Shown here one piece after another: positions 30,701 through 31,100 of a DNA stretch of 31,100 bases. Origin of the DNA: a virus. Every line of letters begins with the position of its first letter. Positions within the stretch are counted from its first letter, which is position 1. The notes beneath the pieces were generated by a model, which did not search any database, was not told the DNA's origin, and saw only the letters and a program-made list of their open reading frames with translations. Made by a program: the position numbers and the translations under genes. Where the stretch lies: positions 1 to 31,100 of the IMG/VR virus record IMGVR_UViG_3300020411_002168. One strand, written 5' to 3'.

Positions 30701-31008
30701 TCCTTAATTTTCCGTTGATGGTAAAGTTGTCAAATTTTTTCACATGCTCACATATATACTCGGGGCCACCTCCAAAAAAACTCGCCTGGGACCGGTGGCG
30801 TGGGGCCGGCTCCTTGTGCATCAACCACTTACACCGGCTTCTTACGCCTGGACTATGATAAAGGGCGCAGGGTTCTTATGCAAGAAAAGTGTTTTCTTGC
30901 GTTATTCCCTAATCCGCAGCGACTTAGGTCTACTCCAGGGCTAGCACTTAAAGAATATCTAAAGAATTACTTGAATATTCTTATATTATCCTGTATAGGT
31001 TTCTTCAT
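30701..31008. other. Non-coding stretch with GC-rich segment and hairpins
   Basis: No convincing gene lies between the divergent genes at 30700 and 31009. Bases about 30760-30870 are GC-rich compared with their surroundings. CGCC (30783-30786) and GGCG (30797-30800) can pair, and on the minus strand the stem is followed by seven T residues (30780-30774), as in a weak terminator. GCAAGAAAA (30880-30888) and TTTTCTTGC (30892-30900) form a perfect nine-pair hairpin with a three-base loop. A small RNA or control region is possible. Confidence 0.4.
30971..30999 (+). promoter_or_regulatory. Candidate promoter of right-edge gene
   Basis: TTGAAT (30971-30976), 17 bases, TATAGG (30994-30999), then nine bases to ATG 31009. 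The hexamer, spacing and 38-base distance from -35 to start codon equal those before the gene at 3095. The transcript would be nearly leaderless. The setting is AT-rich, so chance is possible. Confidence 0.4.
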
Positions 31009-31100
31009 ATGGCAAAAACAGCTAAAACCAAAACGGCTTCCGTAAGGAAGGGAACTAAAACTGCAACTTCAACTCCGGCTCTCTTTGTAGGGCGAGCTTT
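31009..31100 (+). CDS. Start of a plus-strand gene, cut by right edge
   Basis: An open frame from ATG 31009 to the end of the window, about 30 codons, with a Lys/Thr/Ala-rich start (MAKTAKTKTASVRKGTKT) and then ALFVGRA. It resembles unstructured basic N-termini of DNA-binding or replication proteins, but too little is visible to assign a function. A promoter-like sequence directly upstream supports it. Confidence 0.55.
   Translation, partial: MAKTAKTKTASVRKGTKTATSTPALFVGRA

Noticed and set aside
30744-31045. Two plus-strand frames of 66 and 81 codons in the right-hand gap
   Set aside because: They overlap each other, have atypical composition, no conserved look, and one runs into the gene at 31009.
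1-31100. Integrase, repressor or other lysogeny genes
   Set aside because: None was seen; the HTH protein at 3095 is better explained as a small terminase subunit.

Overview
The window looks like part of a double-stranded DNA tailed-phage genome. It holds a terminase, portal, scaffold and capsid module, a lysis cassette and a self-contained replication operon. No bacterial housekeeping genes, rRNA, tRNA, integrase or CRISPR array were seen. There is no gene of tape-measure size and no sheath-like protein, so a short-tailed (podovirus-like) virion is the most economical reading. The host cannot be named. Most start codons lack a Shine-Dalgarno sequence, which hints at a host where such sites matter little, or at much leaderless and coupled translation.

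Layout. Positions 1-3069 (minus strand) hold a collagen-like protein cut by the left edge and the large terminase subunit. Positions 3095-12405 (plus strand) form a tightly packed DNA-metabolism operon. In order it encodes a small-terminase-like HTH protein, two small proteins, a RuvC-like resolvase, an SF2 helicase, a Cas4/RecB-like nuclease, an unrecognised 217-residue protein, a coiled-coil protein, a family A DNA polymerase, a primase-helicase and a small protein distantly related to the one near the operon start. Positions 12407-30700 (minus strand) form the virion and lysis block. Read in the direction of transcription it runs: basic protein, NUMOD-like protein, portal, scaffold, several small membrane proteins, FmdB zinc ribbon, major capsid protein, minor structural proteins, a GT25 glycosyltransferase, structural protein, lectin-like adhesin, then holin-like, spanin-like, amidase, tail lysozyme and nuclease genes. 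A plus-strand gene starts at 31009 and runs off the right edge.

Control. The two blocks converge at 12405/12407 and diverge in the 25 bases between 3069 and 3095. The capsid gene has its own promoter candidate, a structured leader of about 240 bases with a duplicated 28-base element, and a strong terminator; the next gene ends in a second terminator. A promoter-like cassette occurs twice, at 1192-1254 and 30268-30323. It combines an AT-rich palindrome, exactly 36 bases, and a -35-like hexamer. The only two sizeable gaps in the replication operon, upstream of the Cas4-like nuclease and of the DNA polymerase, can fold into RNAs that share the same unusual hairpin: a one-base bulge, GAGG/CCTC, and a 14-base U-rich loop. 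This is my best candidate for an undescribed regulatory system in the window.

Four genes are recovered here that are very short or run off an edge: a 44-residue membrane protein (25058-25192), a 37-residue membrane peptide (14508-14621), a 54-residue holin-like protein (14930-15094) and the collagen-like gene at the left edge. All functional calls rest on reading motifs by eye; no database search was run.
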